A stretch of DNA of 64,000 nt from Pantoea trifolii. GTDB taxonomy: Bacteria > Pseudomonadota > Gammaproteobacteria > Enterobacterales > Enterobacteriaceae. A program made the position numbers and the translations under genes. Where the stretch lies: positions 248,001 through 312,000 of the forward strand of contig NZ_JANIET010000001.1 of the NCBI RefSeq assembly GCF_024506435.1, given 5' to 3'. Shown one piece after another: positions 27,026-41,792 of the stretch. Position 1 is the first letter of the stretch, and every line of letters starts with the position of its first letter. The notes below the pieces were generated by a model. That model had not been told where the DNA came from and searched no databases. It saw only the letters and a list, made by a program, of their open reading frames with translations.

Positions 27026-30000
27026 ATGGTTTACTCCTATACCGAGAAAAAACGTATTCGTAAGGATTTTGGTAAACGTCCACAAGTTTTGGACATACCT
27101 TATCTCCTTTCTATCCAGCTTGACTCGTTCCAGAAGTTTATCGAGCAAGATCCAGAAGGCCAGTACGGTCTGGAAGCAGCCTTCCGCTCCGTATTCCCAA
27201 TCTCAAGCTACAGCGGCAACTCTGAGTTGCAGTATGTAAGCTACCGTTTGGGTGAGCCTGTCTTTGACGTAACTGAATGTCAGATCCGTGGCGTGACCTA
27301 TTCGGCACCGCTGCGCGTGAAACTGCGTCTGGTGATCTACGAGCGCGAAGCGCCGGAAGGCACCGTAAAAGACATTAAAGAACAAGAAGTCTACATGGGT
27401 GAGATTCCACTCATGACGGACAACGGTACCTTTGTTATCAATGGTACTGAGCGTGTTATCGTTTCTCAGCTGCACCGTAGTCCTGGCGTGTTCTTCGACA
27501 GCGATAAGGGTAAAACGCACTCTTCCGGTAAAGTGCTTTATAACGCACGTATTATCCCTTACCGCGGTTCATGGCTCGACTTCGAGTTTGACCCTAAAGA
27601 CAACCTCTTCGTCCGTATTGACCGTCGTCGTAAGCTGCCGGCCAGTATCATTCTGCGCGCGTTAAACTTCACCTCAGAACAAATCCTGGATCTGTTCTTT
27701 GACAAAGTCGTTTACGAAATCCGCGATAACAAACTGCAGATGGAACTGGTGCCTGAGCGCCTGCGTGGTGAAACCGCCTCCTTCGATATCGAAGCAAACG
27801 GCACTGTCTACGTTGAGAAAGGTCGTCGCATCACTGCGCGCCACATCCGTCAGCTGGAAAAAGACAACATTCAGCACATCGAAGTGCCAGTTGAATACAT
27901 TGCTGGCAAAGTGGTTGCTAAAGACTACGTCGATCTGAACACCGGCGAGCTGATCGTTCCAGCGAACATGGAATTGTCACTGGATCTGTTGGCGAAGCTG
28001 AGCCAGTCAGGCCACAAGCGCATTGAAACGCTGTTCACCAACGACCTGGATCACGGTGCGTACATCTCCGAGACCCTGCGTGTTGACCCAACCAACGATC
28101 GCTTAAGCGCGCTGGTTGAGATCTACCGCATGATGCGTCCTGGTGAGCCACCAACGCGTGAAGCCGCTGAAAACCTGTTCGAGAACCTGTTCTTCTCTGA
28201 AGATCGTTACGATCTTTCTGCGGTTGGCCGCATGAAGTTCAACCGTTCTCTGCTGCGTGAAGAGATCGAAGGTTCAGGTATCCTGAGCAAAGACGACATC
28301 ATCGAAGTGATGAAAAAGCTTATCGGTATCCGTAACGGTATCGGTGAAGTGGATGATATCGATCACCTCGGTAACCGTCGTATTCGTTCTGTTGGCGAAA
28401 TGGCAGAAAACCAGTTCCGTGTTGGCCTGGTTCGTGTTGAGCGTGCAGTTAAAGAGCGTCTGTCTTTGGGCGACCTCGATACGCTGATGCCTCAGGACAT
28501 GATCAACGCTAAGCCGATTTCGGCGGCGGTGAAAGAGTTCTTCGGTTCAAGCCAGCTGTCCCAGTTTATGGATCAGAACAACCCGTTGTCTGAGATTACG
28601 CACAAGCGTCGTATCTCTGCTCTGGGCCCAGGCGGTCTGACCCGTGAGCGCGCCGGCTTTGAAGTACGTGACGTACACCCAACCCACTACGGTCGTGTAT
28701 GTCCTATCGAAACCCCGGAAGGCCCGAACATCGGTCTGATCAACTCACTCTCTGTTTACGCGCAGACTAACGAATACGGTTTCCTTGAAACCCCGTATCG
28801 TCGCGTTGTTGACGGTAAAGTGAGTGATGAAATTCATTACCTCTCTGCAATTGAAGAGGGTAACTACGTTATCGCTCAGGCGAACACCAACCTCGCAGAA
28901 GATGGCAGCTTTGTTGACGATCTCGTCACCTGCCGTAGCAAGGGTGAGTCAAGCCTGTTCAGCCGCGATCAGGTTGACTACATGGACGTTTCCACCCAAC
29001 AGGTGGTTTCTGTCGGTGCGTCACTGATTCCGTTCCTGGAACACGATGATGCTAACCGCGCCTTGATGGGTGCGAACATGCAACGTCAGGCGGTTCCAAC
29101 TCTGCGCGCTGATAAGCCGCTGGTTGGTACCGGTATGGAGCGTGCAGTAGCGGTTGACTCCGGTGTAACTGCCGTCGCGAAACGTGGTGGTACCGTTCAG
29201 TACGTTGATGCTTCTCGTATCGTTATCAAAGTTAACGAAGAAGAGATGTATCCGGGCGAAGCGGGTATCGACATCTACAACCTGACCAAGTACACCCGTT
29301 CTAACCAGAACACCTGCATCAACCAGATGCCGTGTGTCAATCTGGGTGAGCCGATTGAGCGTGGCGACGTGCTGGCAGATGGCCCGTCTACCGATCTCGG
29401 TGAACTGGCGCTGGGTCAGAACATGCGCGTGGCGTTCATGCCATGGAACGGTTACAACTTCGAAGACTCCATCCTCGTATCCGAGCGTGTGGTTCAGGAA
29501 GACCGTTTCACCACTATTCACATCCAGGAACTGGCATGTGTGTCTCGCGACACCAAGCTGGGGCCAGAAGAGATCACCGCTGATATCCCGAACGTGGGTG
29601 AAGCTGCGCTTTCTAAACTGGATGAATCCGGCATCGTGTATATCGGTGCGGAAGTGACCGGTGGCGACATTCTGGTTGGTAAGGTAACGCCGAAAGGTGA
29701 AACCCAGCTGACGCCAGAAGAGAAACTGCTGCGTGCGATCTTCGGTGAAAAAGCCTCTGACGTGAAAGATTCGTCACTGCGCGTTCCGAACGGCGTATCC
29801 GGTACGGTTATCGACGTGCAGGTCTTTACCCGCGATGGCGTGGAAAAAGACAAGCGCGCGCTGGAAATCGAAGAGATGCAGCTGAAGCAGGTTAAGAAAG
29901 ACCTGTCTGAAGAACTGCAAATCTTTGAAGCGGGCCTGTTCGGCCGTATCCAGGCAGTACTGATCTCGGGTGGTGTTGAAGCTGAGAAGCTGGACAAACT

Positions 30001-31054
30001 GCCACGTGAGCGCTGGTTGGAGCTGGGCCTGACTGACGAAGAGAAGCAGAATTCTCTGGAGCAGCTGGCTGAGCAGTACGACGAGCTGAAGCACGAGTTT
30101 GAGAAGAAACTTGAAGCGAAGCGTCGCAAGATCACTCAAGGCGATGATCTGGCACCAGGCGTGCTGAAAATCGTTAAGGTGTATCTGGCCGTTAAACGTC
30201 AGATCCAGCCTGGTGACAAGATGGCAGGTCGTCACGGTAACAAGGGTGTTATCTCTAAGATCAACCCTATCGAAGACATGCCTTACGATGAGAACGGTAC
30301 GCCGGTCGATATCGTACTGAACCCGCTGGGCGTACCATCGCGTATGAACATCGGTCAGATCCTGGAAACTCACCTGGGTATGGCGGCGAAAGGCATTGGT
30401 GAAAAAATCAATGCGATGCTGAAGAAGCAGGAAGAAGTCTCCAAACTGCGTGAGTTCATCCAGCGTGCTTACGATCTGGGCACTGATGTGCGTCAGAAAG
30501 TTGACCTGAACACCTTTACAGACGACGAAGTACTGCGTCTGGCAGAAAACCTGAAGAAGGGTATGCCAATCGCGACTCCGGTGTTTGACGGTGCGAAAGA
30601 GAGCGAAATCAAAGAGCTGTTGCAGCTCGGCGGCTTGCCTTCTTCCGGTCAGATCACCCTGTTCGACGGCCGTACCGGTGAGCAGTTTGAGCGTCAGGTA
30701 ACCGTAGGTTACATGTACATGCTGAAACTGAACCACCTGGTCGACGACAAGATGCACGCACGTTCTACCGGTTCTTACAGCTTGGTTACTCAGCAGCCGC
30801 TGGGTGGTAAAGCGCAGTTCGGTGGACAGCGCTTCGGTGAGATGGAAGTGTGGGCACTGGAAGCATACGGTGCCGCGTATACCCTGCAGGAAATGCTTAC
30901 TGTTAAATCTGATGACGTTAACGGCCGTACGAAGATGTATAAAAACATCGTCGACGGTAACCATCAGATGGAACCGGGCATGCCGGAATCCTTCAACGTA
31001 CTGTTGAAAGAGATTCGCTCGCTGGGTATCAACATCGAGCTGGAAGACGAGTAA
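27026..31054 (+). CDS. rpoB: DNA-directed RNA polymerase subunit beta
   Basis: 1342 aa, exactly the E. coli length. The rifampicin pocket (about residues 507-537: [20 protein letters not shown] then [10 protein letters not shown]) carries the sensitive-type residues, with His526 and Ser531 at E. coli numbers. The C-terminal block [20 protein letters not shown] and the switch region near the end are intact. Cotranscribed with rplJL through the attenuator and followed by rpoC. Confidence 0.98.
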   Translation: MVYSYTEKKRIRKDFGKRPQVLDIPYLLSIQLDSFQKFIEQDPEGQYGLEAAFRSVFPISSYSGNSELQYVSYRLGEPVFDVTECQIRGVTYSAPLRVKLRLVIYEREAPEGTVKDIKEQEVYMGEIPLMTDNGTFVINGTERVIVSQLHRSPGVFFDSDKGKTHSSGKVLYNARIIPYRGSWLDFEFDPKDNLFVRIDRRRKLPASIILRALNFTSEQILDLFFDKVVYEIRDNKLQMELVPERLRGETASFDIEANGTVYVEKGRRITARHIRQLEKDNIQHIEVPVEYIAGKVVAKDYVDLNTGELIVPANMELSLDLLAKLSQSGHKRIETLFTNDLDHGAYISETLRVDPTNDRLSALVEIYRMMRPGEPPTREAAENLFENLFFSEDRYDLSAVGRMKFNRSLLREEIEGSGILSKDDIIEVMKKLIGIRNGIGEVDDIDHLGNRRIRSVGEMAENQFRVGLVRVERAVKERLSLGDLDTLMPQDMINAKPISAAVKEFFGSSQLSQFMDQNNPLSEITHKRRISALGPGGLTRERAGFEVRDVHPTHYGRVCPIETPEGPNIGLINSLSVYAQTNEYGFLETPYRRVVDGKVSDEIHYLSAIEEGNYVIAQANTNLAEDGSFVDDLVTCRSKGESSLFSRDQVDYMDVSTQQVVSVGASLIPFLEHDDANRALMGANMQRQAVPTLRADKPLVGTGMERAVAVDSGVTAVAKRGGTVQYVDASRIVIKVNEEEMYPGEAGIDIYNLTKYTRSNQNTCINQMPCVNLGEPIERGDVLADGPSTDLGELALGQNMRVAFMPWNGYNFEDSILVSERVVQEDRFTTIHIQELACVSRDTKLGPEEITADIPNVGEAALSKLDESGIVYIGAEVTGGDILVGKVTPKGETQLTPEEKLLRAIFGEKASDVKDSSLRVPNGVSGTVIDVQVFTRDGVEKDKRALEIEEMQLKQVKKDLSEELQIFEAGLFGRIQAVLISGGVEAEKLDKLPRERWLELGLTDEEKQNSLEQLAEQYDELKHEFEKKLEAKRRKITQGDDLAPGVLKIVKVYLAVKRQIQPGDKMAGRHGNKGVISKINPIEDMPYDENGTPVDIVLNPLGVPSRMNIGQILETHLGMAAKGIGEKINAMLKKQEEVSKLREFIQRAYDLGTDVRQKVDLNTFTDDEVLRLAENLKKGMPIATPVFDGAKESEIKELLQLGGLPSSGQITLFDGRTGEQFERQVTVGYMYMLKLNHLVDDKMHARSTGSYSLVTQQPLGGKAQFGGQRFGEMEVWALEAYGAAYTLQEMLTVKSDDVNGRTKMYKNIVDGNHQMEPGMPESFNVLLKEIRSLGINIELEDE

Positions 31055-31075
31055 GTACTCGCAAGTACTGGTTAC

Positions 31076-31102
31076 GGGACGTGCACTTCGGGTGCGCGTC
31101 CC
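31076..31102 (+). other. Hairpin in the rpoB-rpoC spacer
   Basis: GGGACGTGCAC-TTCG-GGTGCGCGTCCC, a stable UUCG-capped stem in the 78-nt gap, with one bulged or mismatched position and no U-tract. Just before it lies AGTACT-CGCA-AGTACT (31054-31069). Probably an mRNA structure, not a terminator. Confidence 0.6.
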
Positions 31103-31132
31103 TGAGAGTTCCACTCCGACGGGAGCTAATCC

Positions 31133-34100
31133 GTGAAAGACTTACTTAAGTTTCTGAAAGCGCAAACTAAGACCGAAGAGTTTGATGCGATCAAAATTGC
31201 TCTGGCCTCGCCAGACATGATCCGTTCATGGTCTTTTGGTGAAGTTAAAAAGCCGGAAACCATTAACTACCGTACCTTCAAGCCTGAGCGTGACGGTCTT
31301 TTCTGTGCCCGTATTTTCGGACCGGTAAAAGATTACGAATGCCTGTGCGGAAAGTACAAGCGTTTAAAACATCGCGGCGTGATCTGTGAGAAGTGTGGCG
31401 TTGAAGTTACACAGACCAAAGTACGTCGTGAGCGCATGGGCCACATTGAGCTGGCTTCTCCAACTGCGCACATTTGGTTCCTGAAATCACTGCCTTCGCG
31501 TATCGGCTTGCTGCTGGATATGCCACTGCGTGATATCGAGCGCGTGCTGTACTTCGAATCTTATGTGGTTATCGAAGGCGGCATGACCAACCTGGAAAAA
31601 CGTCAGATTCTGACGGAAGAGCAGTATCTTGACGCGCTGGAAGAGTTCGGTGACGAATTCGACGCGAAGATGGGTGCGGAAGCTATCCAGGCGCTGCTGA
31701 AAAATATGGATCTGGAGCAAGAGTGCGAGCAGCTGCGTGAAGAGCTGAACGAAACCAACTCCGAGACCAAACGTAAAAAGCTGACCAAGCGTATCAAGCT
31801 GCTGGAAGCATTCGTTCAGTCTGGTAACAAGCCAGAGTGGATGATCCTGACCGTTCTGCCGGTTCTGCCGCCAGATCTGCGTCCGCTGGTACCGCTGGAT
31901 GGTGGTCGTTTCGCTACGTCGGATCTGAACGATCTGTATCGTCGCGTGATCAACCGTAACAACCGTCTGAAACGCCTGCTGGATCTGGCTGCGCCAGATA
32001 TCATCGTACGTAACGAAAAACGTATGCTGCAGGAAGCGGTTGATGCACTGCTGGATAACGGCCGTCGCGGTCGCGCCATCACTGGCTCGAACAAGCGTCC
32101 GCTGAAATCTCTGGCAGACATGATCAAAGGTAAACAGGGTCGTTTCCGTCAGAACCTGTTGGGTAAACGTGTTGACTACTCTGGCCGTTCAGTTATCACC
32201 GTTGGTCCATACCTGCGTCTGCATCAGTGCGGTCTGCCGAAGAAAATGGCTCTTGAGCTGTTCAAACCGTTCATTTACGGCAAGCTGGAACTGCGTGGCC
32301 TGGCCACCACCATCAAAGCCGCGAAGAAAATGGTTGAGCGCGAAGAAGCTGTCGTTTGGGATATCCTGGACGAAGTGATCCGCGAACACCCGGTACTGCT
32401 GAACCGTGCACCAACTCTGCACCGTTTGGGTATCCAGGCGTTTGAACCGGTTCTGATCGAAGGTAAAGCAATCCAGCTGCACCCGCTGGTTTGTGCGGCA
32501 TATAACGCCGACTTCGATGGTGACCAGATGGCTGTTCACGTACCGCTTACGCTGGAAGCCCAGCTGGAAGCGCGTGCACTGATGATGTCGACCAACAACA
32601 TTCTGTCACCCGCGAACGGCGAGCCAATCATCGTTCCTTCACAGGACGTTGTTCTGGGTCTGTACTACATGACCCGCGACAAAGTGAACGCCAAAGGCGA
32701 AGGCATGGTGCTGACTGGCCCGAAAGAAGCTGAGCGTGTTTACCGCGCTGGCCTGGCCGAGCTGCATGCACGCGTTAAAGTGCGTATCACTGAATACACA
32801 AAGAACGAGCAGGAAGAGTTCGTTGCGAAAACCAGCATTATCGACACCACCATTGGTCGTGCGATTCTGTGGATGATCGTTCCGAAAGGCCTGCCTTACT
32901 CCATCGTCAACCAGGCGCTGGGTAAGAAAGCAATTTCCAAGATGCTGAACACCTGTTACCGCATCCTGGGCCTGAAGCCGACCGTTATCTTTGCTGACCA
33001 AACCATGTACACCGGTTTTGCTTACGCAGCCCGTTCAGGTGCCTCTGTAGGTATCGACGACATGGTGATTCCAGCGAAGAAAGCGGAAATCGTAGCCGAA
33101 GCGGAAGCGGAAGTTGCTGAGATTCAGGAACAGTTCCAGTCTGGTCTGGTAACTGCTGGCGAACGTTACAACAAAGTTATCGATATTTGGGCCGCCGCTA
33201 ACGAACGCGTTTCCAAAGCGATGATGGATAACCTGCAAACTGAAACCGTGATCAACCGTCATGGCGAAGAAGAGCAGCAGGTATCGTTCAACAGCATCTA
33301 CATGATGGCCGACTCCGGTGCGCGTGGTTCTGCTGCACAGATTCGTCAGCTGGCCGGTATGCGTGGTCTGATGGCTAAGCCAGATGGCTCAATCATCGAA
33401 ACGCCGATCACCGCGAACTTCCGTGAAGGTCTGAACGTACTCCAGTACTTCATCTCCACGCACGGTGCGCGTAAAGGCCTTGCGGATACCGCACTGAAAA
33501 CTGCTAACTCCGGTTATCTGACGCGTCGTCTGGTAGACGTAGCGCAGGATCTGGTTGTTACCGAAGATGACTGCGGCACGTTCGAAGGCATCATGATGAC
33601 TCCGGTCATCGAAGGTGGCGACGTTAAAGAGCCGCTGCGTGAGCGTGTACTGGGTCGTGTAACGGCTGAAGACGTTCTGAAGCCGGGCACTGCAGACATC
33701 CTGATCCCGCGTAACACCCTGATCGATGAGCACTGGTGTGATGTGATCGAACTGAATTCAGTCGATGCGATCAAAGTGCGCTCTGTTGTTGGCTGTGAAA
33801 CCGACTTCGGTGTGTGCGCACACTGCTACGGTCGCGATCTGGCACGTGGTCACATCATCAACAAAGGTGAGGCCATCGGTGTTATCGCAGCACAGTCCAT
33901 CGGTGAGCCGGGTACTCAGCTGACGATGCGTACGTTCCACATCGGTGGTGCGGCATCTCGTGCGGCTGCTGAATCCAGCATCCAGGTGAAGAACAAAGGT
34001 ACTATTAAGCTTACCAACGCGAAGTCTGTAACCAACTCCTCAGGAAAACTGGTTATCGTTTCACGTAACGTTGAGCTGAAGATGATCGACGAGTTCGGTC

Positions 34101-35356
34101 GTACCAAAGAGAGCTATAAAGTGCCTTACGGTGCGGTTATGGCTAAAGGTGATGGCGAGCAGGTTGCAGCGGGCGAGACCGTAGCAAACTGGGATCCACA
34201 TACCATGCCGGTAATCACCGAAGTGGGCGGTTTCATTCGCTTCACTGACATGATCGACGGTCAGACCATTACGCGTCAGACTGATGACTTGACCGGTCTG
34301 TCATCGCTGGTGGTTCTGGATTCTGCAGAACGTACTGCGGGCGGTAAAGATCTGCGTCCTGCGCTGAAAATTGTTGATGCCAACGGAAATGATGTTCTGA
34401 TTCCAGGTACCGACATGCCAGCACAGTACTTCCTGCCGGGCAAAGCGATTGTTCAGCTGGAAGATGGCGTTAAGATCAGTGCCGGTGACACGCTGTCGCG
34501 TGTTCCGCAAGAATCTGGCGGTACCAAGGATATTACCGGTGGTCTGCCGCGCGTTGCTGACTTGTTCGAAGCGCGTCGTCCGAAAGAGCCAGCAATCCTG
34601 GCGGAGATCAGCGGTATCATCTCCTTCGGTAAAGAGACCAAAGGTAAGCGTCGTCTGGTAATCACGCCGGTTGATGGTAGCGATCCGTATGAAGAGATGA
34701 TTCCAAAATGGCGTCAGCTTAACGTATTCGAAGGTGAGCGCGTAGAACGTGGTGACGTCGTATCTGACGGCCCAGAGTCTCCGCACGACATCCTGCGTCT
34801 GCGTGGCGTCCATGCTGTTACCCGTTACATCACCAACGAAGTGCAGGAAGTTTACCGTCTGCAAGGCGTTAAGATTAACGATAAACACATCGAAGTCATC
34901 GTTCGTCAGATGCTGCGTAAAGCAACTATCTCGAGCGTGGGAAGCACCGACTTCCTGGAAGGTGAGCAGGCTGAATACTCTCGCATCAAGATCTCTAACC
35001 GTGAACTTGAAGCGAATGGCAAAATCGGCGCGACATTCATGCGCGATCTGCTGGGTATCACCAAAGCGTCACTGGCAACCGAATCGTTCATCTCTGCAGC
35101 ATCGTTCCAGGAGACCACACGTGTCCTGACCGAAGCAGCAGTTGCAGGTAAGCGCGATGAACTGCGCGGCCTGAAAGAGAACGTAATCGTGGGTCGTCTG
35201 ATCCCAGCCGGTACCGGTTATGCTTATCACCAGGATCGTATGCGTCGCCGCTCTGCGGGTGAAGCACCGGTTGCACCGCAGGTTACTGCGGATGAAGCCT
35301 CTGCTAGCCTGGCTGAATTGCTGAACGCCGGTCTGGGCGGAAGCGACGACGAGTAA
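31133..35356 (+). CDS. rpoC: DNA-directed RNA polymerase subunit beta'
   Basis: 1407 aa, as in E. coli. The start is GTG (31133) with GGAG 7 nt upstream, also as in E. coli. The N-terminal zinc ribbon cysteines ([20 protein letters not shown]) are present. The catalytic motif NADFDGD has its first aspartate at residue 460, the E. coli number. A second zinc site [13 protein letters not shown] lies near residue 888. It ends the rplJL-rpoBC unit. Confidence 0.98.
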   Translation: MKDLLKFLKAQTKTEEFDAIKIALASPDMIRSWSFGEVKKPETINYRTFKPERDGLFCARIFGPVKDYECLCGKYKRLKHRGVICEKCGVEVTQTKVRRERMGHIELASPTAHIWFLKSLPSRIGLLLDMPLRDIERVLYFESYVVIEGGMTNLEKRQILTEEQYLDALEEFGDEFDAKMGAEAIQALLKNMDLEQECEQLREELNETNSETKRKKLTKRIKLLEAFVQSGNKPEWMILTVLPVLPPDLRPLVPLDGGRFATSDLNDLYRRVINRNNRLKRLLDLAAPDIIVRNEKRMLQEAVDALLDNGRRGRAITGSNKRPLKSLADMIKGKQGRFRQNLLGKRVDYSGRSVITVGPYLRLHQCGLPKKMALELFKPFIYGKLELRGLATTIKAAKKMVEREEAVVWDILDEVIREHPVLLNRAPTLHRLGIQAFEPVLIEGKAIQLHPLVCAAYNADFDGDQMAVHVPLTLEAQLEARALMMSTNNILSPANGEPIIVPSQDVVLGLYYMTRDKVNAKGEGMVLTGPKEAERVYRAGLAELHARVKVRITEYTKNEQEEFVAKTSIIDTTIGRAILWMIVPKGLPYSIVNQALGKKAISKMLNTCYRILGLKPTVIFADQTMYTGFAYAARSGASVGIDDMVIPAKKAEIVAEAEAEVAEIQEQFQSGLVTAGERYNKVIDIWAAANERVSKAMMDNLQTETVINRHGEEEQQVSFNSIYMMADSGARGSAAQIRQLAGMRGLMAKPDGSIIETPITANFREGLNVLQYFISTHGARKGLADTALKTANSGYLTRRLVDVAQDLVVTEDDCGTFEGIMMTPVIEGGDVKEPLRERVLGRVTAEDVLKPGTADILIPRNTLIDEHWCDVIELNSVDAIKVRSVVGCETDFGVCAHCYGRDLARGHIINKGEAIGVIAAQSIGEPGTQLTMRTFHIGGAASRAAAESSIQVKNKGTIKLTNAKSVTNSSGKLVIVSRNVELKMIDEFGRTKESYKVPYGAVMAKGDGEQVAAGETVANWDPHTMPVITEVGGFIRFTDMIDGQTITRQTDDLTGLSSLVVLDSAERTAGGKDLRPALKIVDANGNDVLIPGTDMPAQYFLPGKAIVQLEDGVKISAGDTLSRVPQESGGTKDITGGLPRVADLFEARRPKEPAILAEISGIISFGKETKGKRRLVITPVDGSDPYEEMIPKWRQLNVFEGERVERGDVVSDGPESPHDILRLRGVHAVTRYITNEVQEVYRLQGVKINDKHIEVIVRQMLRKATISSVGSTDFLEGEQAEYSRIKISNRELEANGKIGATFMRDLLGITKASLATESFISAASFQETTRVLTEAAVAGKRDELRGLKENVIVGRLIPAGTGYAYHQDRMRRRSAGEAPVAPQVTADEASASLAELLNAGLGGSDDE

Positions 35357-35380
35357 TTCGTCTGCTAAAGCTGACCAATA

Positions 35381-35409
35381 AAAAACCCTGCCTCGGCAGG
35401 GTTTTTTTT
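35381..35409 (+). terminator. Terminator of the rpoBC operon
   Basis: AAACCCTGCC-TC-GGCAGGGTTT with T8 on the 3' side and A-run on the 5' side, 25 nt after the rpoC stop. It can serve both strands: on the minus strand the tail is TTTTTT, so it could also end transcripts of the DUF1127 gene, which reads towards it. Confidence 0.92.
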
Positions 35410-35422
35410 CGTCTTGATTTTG

Positions 35423-35611
35423 TCAGAACTTACGGCAGACATCTTCGCGTGTCAGTCCGATATCCCGCAGCTGATTGTCACTCAGTTTTGACAGGATGCG
35501 ATGCGTTTCCCGCCGTGCTTTCCAGTGTTTAACCATACGTACTGCGCCACGGAAGATATCCAGTAAAGTGACATCAAAAGGTTTAGCCGCGCGGTTTTGA
35601 TCGAATTCCAT
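35423..35611 (-). CDS. DUF1127 small protein (YjiS-like)
   Basis: 62 aa with the DUF1127 signature near the C-terminus, LSKLSDNQLRDIGLTREDV, preceded by a basic helix (RMVKHWKARRETHRIL). Start ATG at 35611 with AAGGA close upstream. Family members are short arginine-rich proteins; some alphaproteobacterial ones bind RNA and affect phosphate, carbon or stress responses, but the function of this one is unknown. It is divergent from the MocR-type regulator at 35787 across 175 bp and ends against the rpoC terminator. It could be a target of that regulator (inference from position only). Confidence 0.85.
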   Translation of the reverse strand: MEFDQNRAAKPFDVTLLDIFRGAVRMVKHWKARRETHRILSKLSDNQLRDIGLTREDVCRKF

Positions 35612-35786
35612 AATCCTTGCCCTCAGTAGGTTGCCTGAGATGCATTGTCCAATTCCTGCGTATTATGATACAGACGCAAAAATCACTTATCTTTAACATA
35701 CAGATTGCGCTGTGATGAATCTGAATGGTAATAATAAGGGCTATCTGTACTGGTTTGTTATGATCTAAGGCTTAGTGAGGCATACG

Positions 35787-37241
35787 ATGACGCGCTACCA
35801 ACATTTGGCATGTTTGCTTTCGGATCGAATTGAGCAGGGGCTGTATCGCAGCGGCGAGCGCTTGCCATCGGTGCGCACGCTTAGCCTGGAACACGGCGTG
35901 AGTATCAGTACCGTTCAGCAGGCATATCATCTGCTGGAAGAGAAACAGCTGATCGTGCCGCAGCCTCGATCCGGGTATTTCGTTGCAACGCGCAAAGCGA
36001 CGCCGCCGATGCCCGCCATAACCCGACCGGCACAGCGCCCGGTGGAAATCACACAGTGGGAATCTGTGCTGGAGCTGCTCAGCAGCAGGACTAACAGCGA
36101 TGTATTGCAACTCGGCAGCGGTATTCCCGATCTCACTCAGCCCACGTTGAAACCGCTGTGGAAAATTCAGAGCCGCATGGCGCAGAGGCAGGAAATTGAT
36201 CAGCTCAACTATGACAGTTTGTTGGGCGTCGCGGCATTGCGCGAACAGGTTGCGCGTCTGACGATTGACAGCGGTTGTCAGCTCACGGCAGAAGATATCG
36301 TGATTACCACTGGCTGCCATGAAGCGTTGTCGATTTCGATTCGTGCAATATGCCAGGCCGGTGACATCATTGCGGTTGAGTCGCCCACTTTCCACGGCAC
36401 CATGCAAACCCTGCGCGGCTTCGGCATTCGCGCTATTGAAATTCCTACCGATTCGGTCACAGGCATCAGCCTGGAAGCGCTGGAACTGGCGTTCGAGCAG
36501 TGGCCGATCAAAGCGGTGGTGGTAGTGCCCAACTGCAATAATCCGCTGGGCTTCATCATGCCGGAATCTCGCAAACGTGCGCTGGTTACGCTGGCGCAGC
36601 GTTTCGATGCCGCGATTATTGAAGACGATGTGTATGGTGAGCTGGCGTGGGAATATCCGCGTCCGGTTACCATCAAGTCGTTGGACCACGATGGCCGCGT
36701 GTTGTTGTGCAGTTCGTTCTCCAAAACGCTGGCGCCGGGATTGCGGGTCGGTTGGGTGGCGCCGGGGCGCTATCGCGATCGCGTGCTGCATATGAAATAC
36801 ATCAGCACCGGGTCGACGGCCACACAGCCGCAGCATGCGGTCGCCGAGTTTATACGCCTTGGTCATTATCTGCCGCATTTGCGGCGCATGCGTCAGGTGT
36901 ATCAACGCAACTACGAAACCTTTAGCTGTTGGGTGCGCCACTACTTCCCGTGCGGGATTTGTGTGTCGCGTCCGCAGGGCAGTTTCCTGATGTGGATTGA
37001 ATTGCCAGAGGCGTTTGACGCGGTCAGGCTCAATACCGAATTGCGTGAGCTGAACATGCAGGTTGCGGTGGGCTCGCTGTTTTCGGCCTCGGGCAAGTAT
37101 CGCAACTGCTTGCGCCTGAATTATGGTTTGCCAATGAATGAGCATACGGAACAGGCGATAGCCCAACTCGGTGCAGCAGTAGAACGTGCCATGCTGGCTT
37201 GTAGTGTGGAAACCGTACATACCTCCTCCCTGACTATGTGA
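35787..37241 (+). CDS. MocR-type (GntR/aminotransferase fold I) PLP-dependent transcriptional regulator
   Basis: 484 aa. N-terminal GntR winged helix-turn-helix (about residues 5-66: GERLPSVRTLSLEHGVSIST, ending PQPRSGYFVA), linker to about 110, then a fold-type I aminotransferase domain. PLP residues are present: Lys313 in SSFSKTLAPG, Asp281-Tyr283 in EDDVYGEL, Asn249-Asn251 in PNCNNPLG. Resembles E. coli YdcR more than PdxR or GabR, but the ligand is unknown. The ATG at 35787 has GAGG 6 nt upstream; an in-frame GTG at 35775 is less likely. It converges with thiE and is divergent from the DUF1127 gene. Some MocR proteins sense amino compounds or vitamin B6. Confidence 0.88.
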   Translation: MTRYQHLACLLSDRIEQGLYRSGERLPSVRTLSLEHGVSISTVQQAYHLLEEKQLIVPQPRSGYFVATRKATPPMPAITRPAQRPVEITQWESVLELLSSRTNSDVLQLGSGIPDLTQPTLKPLWKIQSRMAQRQEIDQLNYDSLLGVAALREQVARLTIDSGCQLTAEDIVITTGCHEALSISIRAICQAGDIIAVESPTFHGTMQTLRGFGIRAIEIPTDSVTGISLEALELAFEQWPIKAVVVVPNCNNPLGFIMPESRKRALVTLAQRFDAAIIEDDVYGELAWEYPRPVTIKSLDHDGRVLLCSSFSKTLAPGLRVGWVAPGRYRDRVLHMKYISTGSTATQPQHAVAEFIRLGHYLPHLRRMRQVYQRNYETFSCWVRHYFPCGICVSRPQGSFLMWIELPEAFDAVRLNTELRELNMQVAVGSLFSASGKYRNCLRLNYGLPMNEHTEQAIAQLGAAVERAMLACSVETVHTSSLTM

Positions 37242-37248
37242 AGAAAGG

Positions 37249-37301
37249 CAGGGCTGGGAGAGGTTAAGACCAGCCCTGGCCCGCTGCAAGCGACAGCGGG
37301 C
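37249..37301. other. Two adjacent perfect hairpins between convergent mocR-type gene and thiE
   Basis: CAGGGCTGG/CCAGCCCTG (37249-37257 with 37270-37278) and, without a gap, GCCCGCTG/CAGCGGGC (37279-37286 with 37294-37301). No clear U-tract on either strand (plus side AGGCACACTTTAGCTTTATC). They may be a bidirectional terminator or a REP-like structure protecting mRNA ends. Confidence 0.6.
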
Positions 37302-37394
37302 AGGCACACTTTAGCTTTATCAGGAAAGGGCGCTAGCCATCACATCACGCTGCTGCGCGACAGATTCCAGCGTTTCATCCTCACTTACCACGCA

Positions 37395-40291
<2,897 letters not shown>

Positions 40292-40321
40292 TTTGGCTCT
40301 TCATGTTTTGAAGAGGCAATA

Positions 40322-40351
40322 AAAAAGCCCATTCAGCATAAGAGGGCTTTT
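40322..40351 (-). terminator. Terminator of rsd
   Basis: On the minus strand AAAAGCCC (40351-40344) pairs with GGGCTTTT (40330-40323), loop TCTTATGCTGAAT, followed by TTATT. It lies 34 nt after the rsd stop. Confidence 0.82.
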
Positions 40352-40384
40352 CTTGAATAACAAGTTTTTTACAACTTCAGGATG

Positions 40385-40891
40385 TTAAGCCGGGCGGGCG
40401 ATGACGCTGTCATTGGCCACCGGCGGGCGCGCCAGCTGGTGATCCCAGGCGAGCTGCACCAGCTTATCTTCCAGCGTAAAGCGCGATTCCAGCACTTCAC
40501 CGACTTCGGAGAGCGCGGTTTGAAAATCCACGCAATTATCATCGTTAATCGCTTGCTGCAGATGGGTGTCGTAAAGCTGCATGATGCGATCGGTATTCGC
40601 CTCAAGTGCCGGATAAATCTGCGCGGCCACGATTAATGGGCTATCACCCTGCATCTCACTAATGATGTGTTCATACACGCTGAAATGGCCGGTAGACAGG
40701 TAATCTACCAGGTTGTGACAAAACGCATCCAGCGCCTGTTCATCCAGCGCAGTTAACGCATCTTTTTGTGGCTTCATGCCAATAAGCTCGTAGTAAGTGA
40801 CGAGCAGCTGTCGACGGGCGCGCAGCCATGAATCCACCAATTCATTTCTGCCACCGACACGCTCTGTCAGGTTCTCTAACTGGTTAAGCAT
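40385..40891 (-). CDS. rsd: Regulator of sigma D, Rsd
   Basis: Anti-sigma-70 factor that sequesters RpoD in stationary phase; in E. coli it also stimulates SpoT hydrolase activity. 168 aa (E. coli 158). All-helical family with the blocks MLNQLENLTERVGG, VDSWLRARRQLLVTYYELIG, FCHNLVDYLSTGHFSVYEHI and LGEVLESRFTLEDKLV-type sequence near residue 130-145. Divergent from nudC and preceding thiC, as in E. coli. Confidence 0.93.
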   Translation of the reverse strand: MLNQLENLTERVGGRNELVDSWLRARRQLLVTYYELIGMKPQKDALTALDEQALDAFCHNLVDYLSTGHFSVYEHIISEMQGDSPLIVAAQIYPALEANTDRIMQLYDTHLQQAINDDNCVDFQTALSEVGEVLESRFTLEDKLVQLAWDHQLARPPVANDSVIARPA

Positions 40892-40979
40892 ATGGGGCTC
40901 CAGGTAGGTTATAGTTGTTAATTACACACTTAATATTAGGATTTCAGCGTGCGATTTGACGCTAAGGACAACGATTAAG

Positions 40980-41753
40980 ATGCAACGTGAGATCTCAAGC
41001 TTAGACGCTGGTTGGTGGGTTGTCAGCCATGAGCAAAAACTTTGGATGCCGCAGGGTGAATTGCCGCATGGCTTAGCCAGCGATTTTGGCCTGAACGGCA
41101 GCAACGGCATGTTGATTGGCGAGTGGCAGGGCGAGAATGTCTGGCTGGTACGCGAGTCGCGCCCGGACAGCATGGGCTCGGTGCGCCAACTGATTGATGA
41201 GGATGTCGGCCTGTTCCAAATCGCCGGGCGTGGCGTGCAGCTGGCGGAGTTTTACCGTTCGCATCGCTGGTGCGGCTATTGCGGCCATGAGATGCACATC
41301 AGCAAACGCGAATTTGCCTGCTTGTGCAATCATTGCCGCGAGCGCTATTACCCGCAAATTGCGCCGTGCATCATCGTGGCCATCCGTCGTGGCGATGAGA
41401 TCCTGCTTGCCAATCATGCGCGTCATCGCAACAACATCTATACCGTGCTGGCAGGGTTCGTCGAAGTGGGCGAAACCTTAGAACAAGCGGTAGCGCGGGA
41501 AGTGATGGAGGAGAGTAACGTGCGGGTGAAAAACGTGCGTTACGTGACCTCGCAGCCGTGGCCGTTCCCGCACTCCCTGATGATGGCGTATATGGCGGAA
41601 TATGATGGCGGCGATCTGCAACACGACGGCAAAGAGCTGCTGGATGCCGGTTGGTATCGCTATGACAATCTGCCGCTGTTACCGCCGCCCGGCACGGTGG
41701 CGCGTCGCCTGATTGAAGATACTGTTGCCCTGTGTCGCGCCAGCGCGGCGTGA
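40980..41753 (+). CDS. nudC: NAD-capped RNA hydrolase / NADH pyrophosphatase NudC
   Basis: Nudix hydrolase that removes the NAD cap from RNA and cleaves NADH. 257 aa, as in E. coli. Zinc cysteines Cys98, Cys101, Cys116 and Cys119 are at E. coli positions. The Nudix box runs from [11 protein letters not shown] to REVMEES (about residues 159-181), and the NudC-specific [10 protein letters not shown] follows. The ATG at 40980 is chosen by homology and length; an in-frame start at 40956 would add eight unmatched residues. Its Shine-Dalgarno (AAGGA) is somewhat distant. Confidence 0.96.
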   Translation: MQREISSLDAGWWVVSHEQKLWMPQGELPHGLASDFGLNGSNGMLIGEWQGENVWLVRESRPDSMGSVRQLIDEDVGLFQIAGRGVQLAEFYRSHRWCGYCGHEMHISKREFACLCNHCRERYYPQIAPCIIVAIRRGDEILLANHARHRNNIYTVLAGFVEVGETLEQAVAREVMEESNVRVKNVRYVTSQPWPFPHSLMMAYMAEYDGGDLQHDGKELLDAGWYRYDNLPLLPPPGTVARRLIEDTVALCRASAA

Positions 41754-41792
41754 AAATGCTACACTGCCGGCCTTAGCATGAGAGAGCCCATT

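Noticed and set aside
29774..31114. 446-codon open frame on the minus strand opposite rpoB
   Set aside because: Antisense shadow of a highly biased gene; composition rich in His/Gln/Phe/Val with no domain, and rpoB is intact on the other strand.
37249..37301. Strong terminator for thiE or the MocR-type gene
   Set aside because: The two stems are perfect but neither strand has an adjacent U-tract, so I list them as hairpins and not as terminators.
35772..37307. 511-codon open frame on the minus strand opposite the MocR-type gene
   Set aside because: Low-complexity Arg/His/Gln-rich translation typical of antisense frames in GC-rich genes; the plus-strand protein has all PLP residues.
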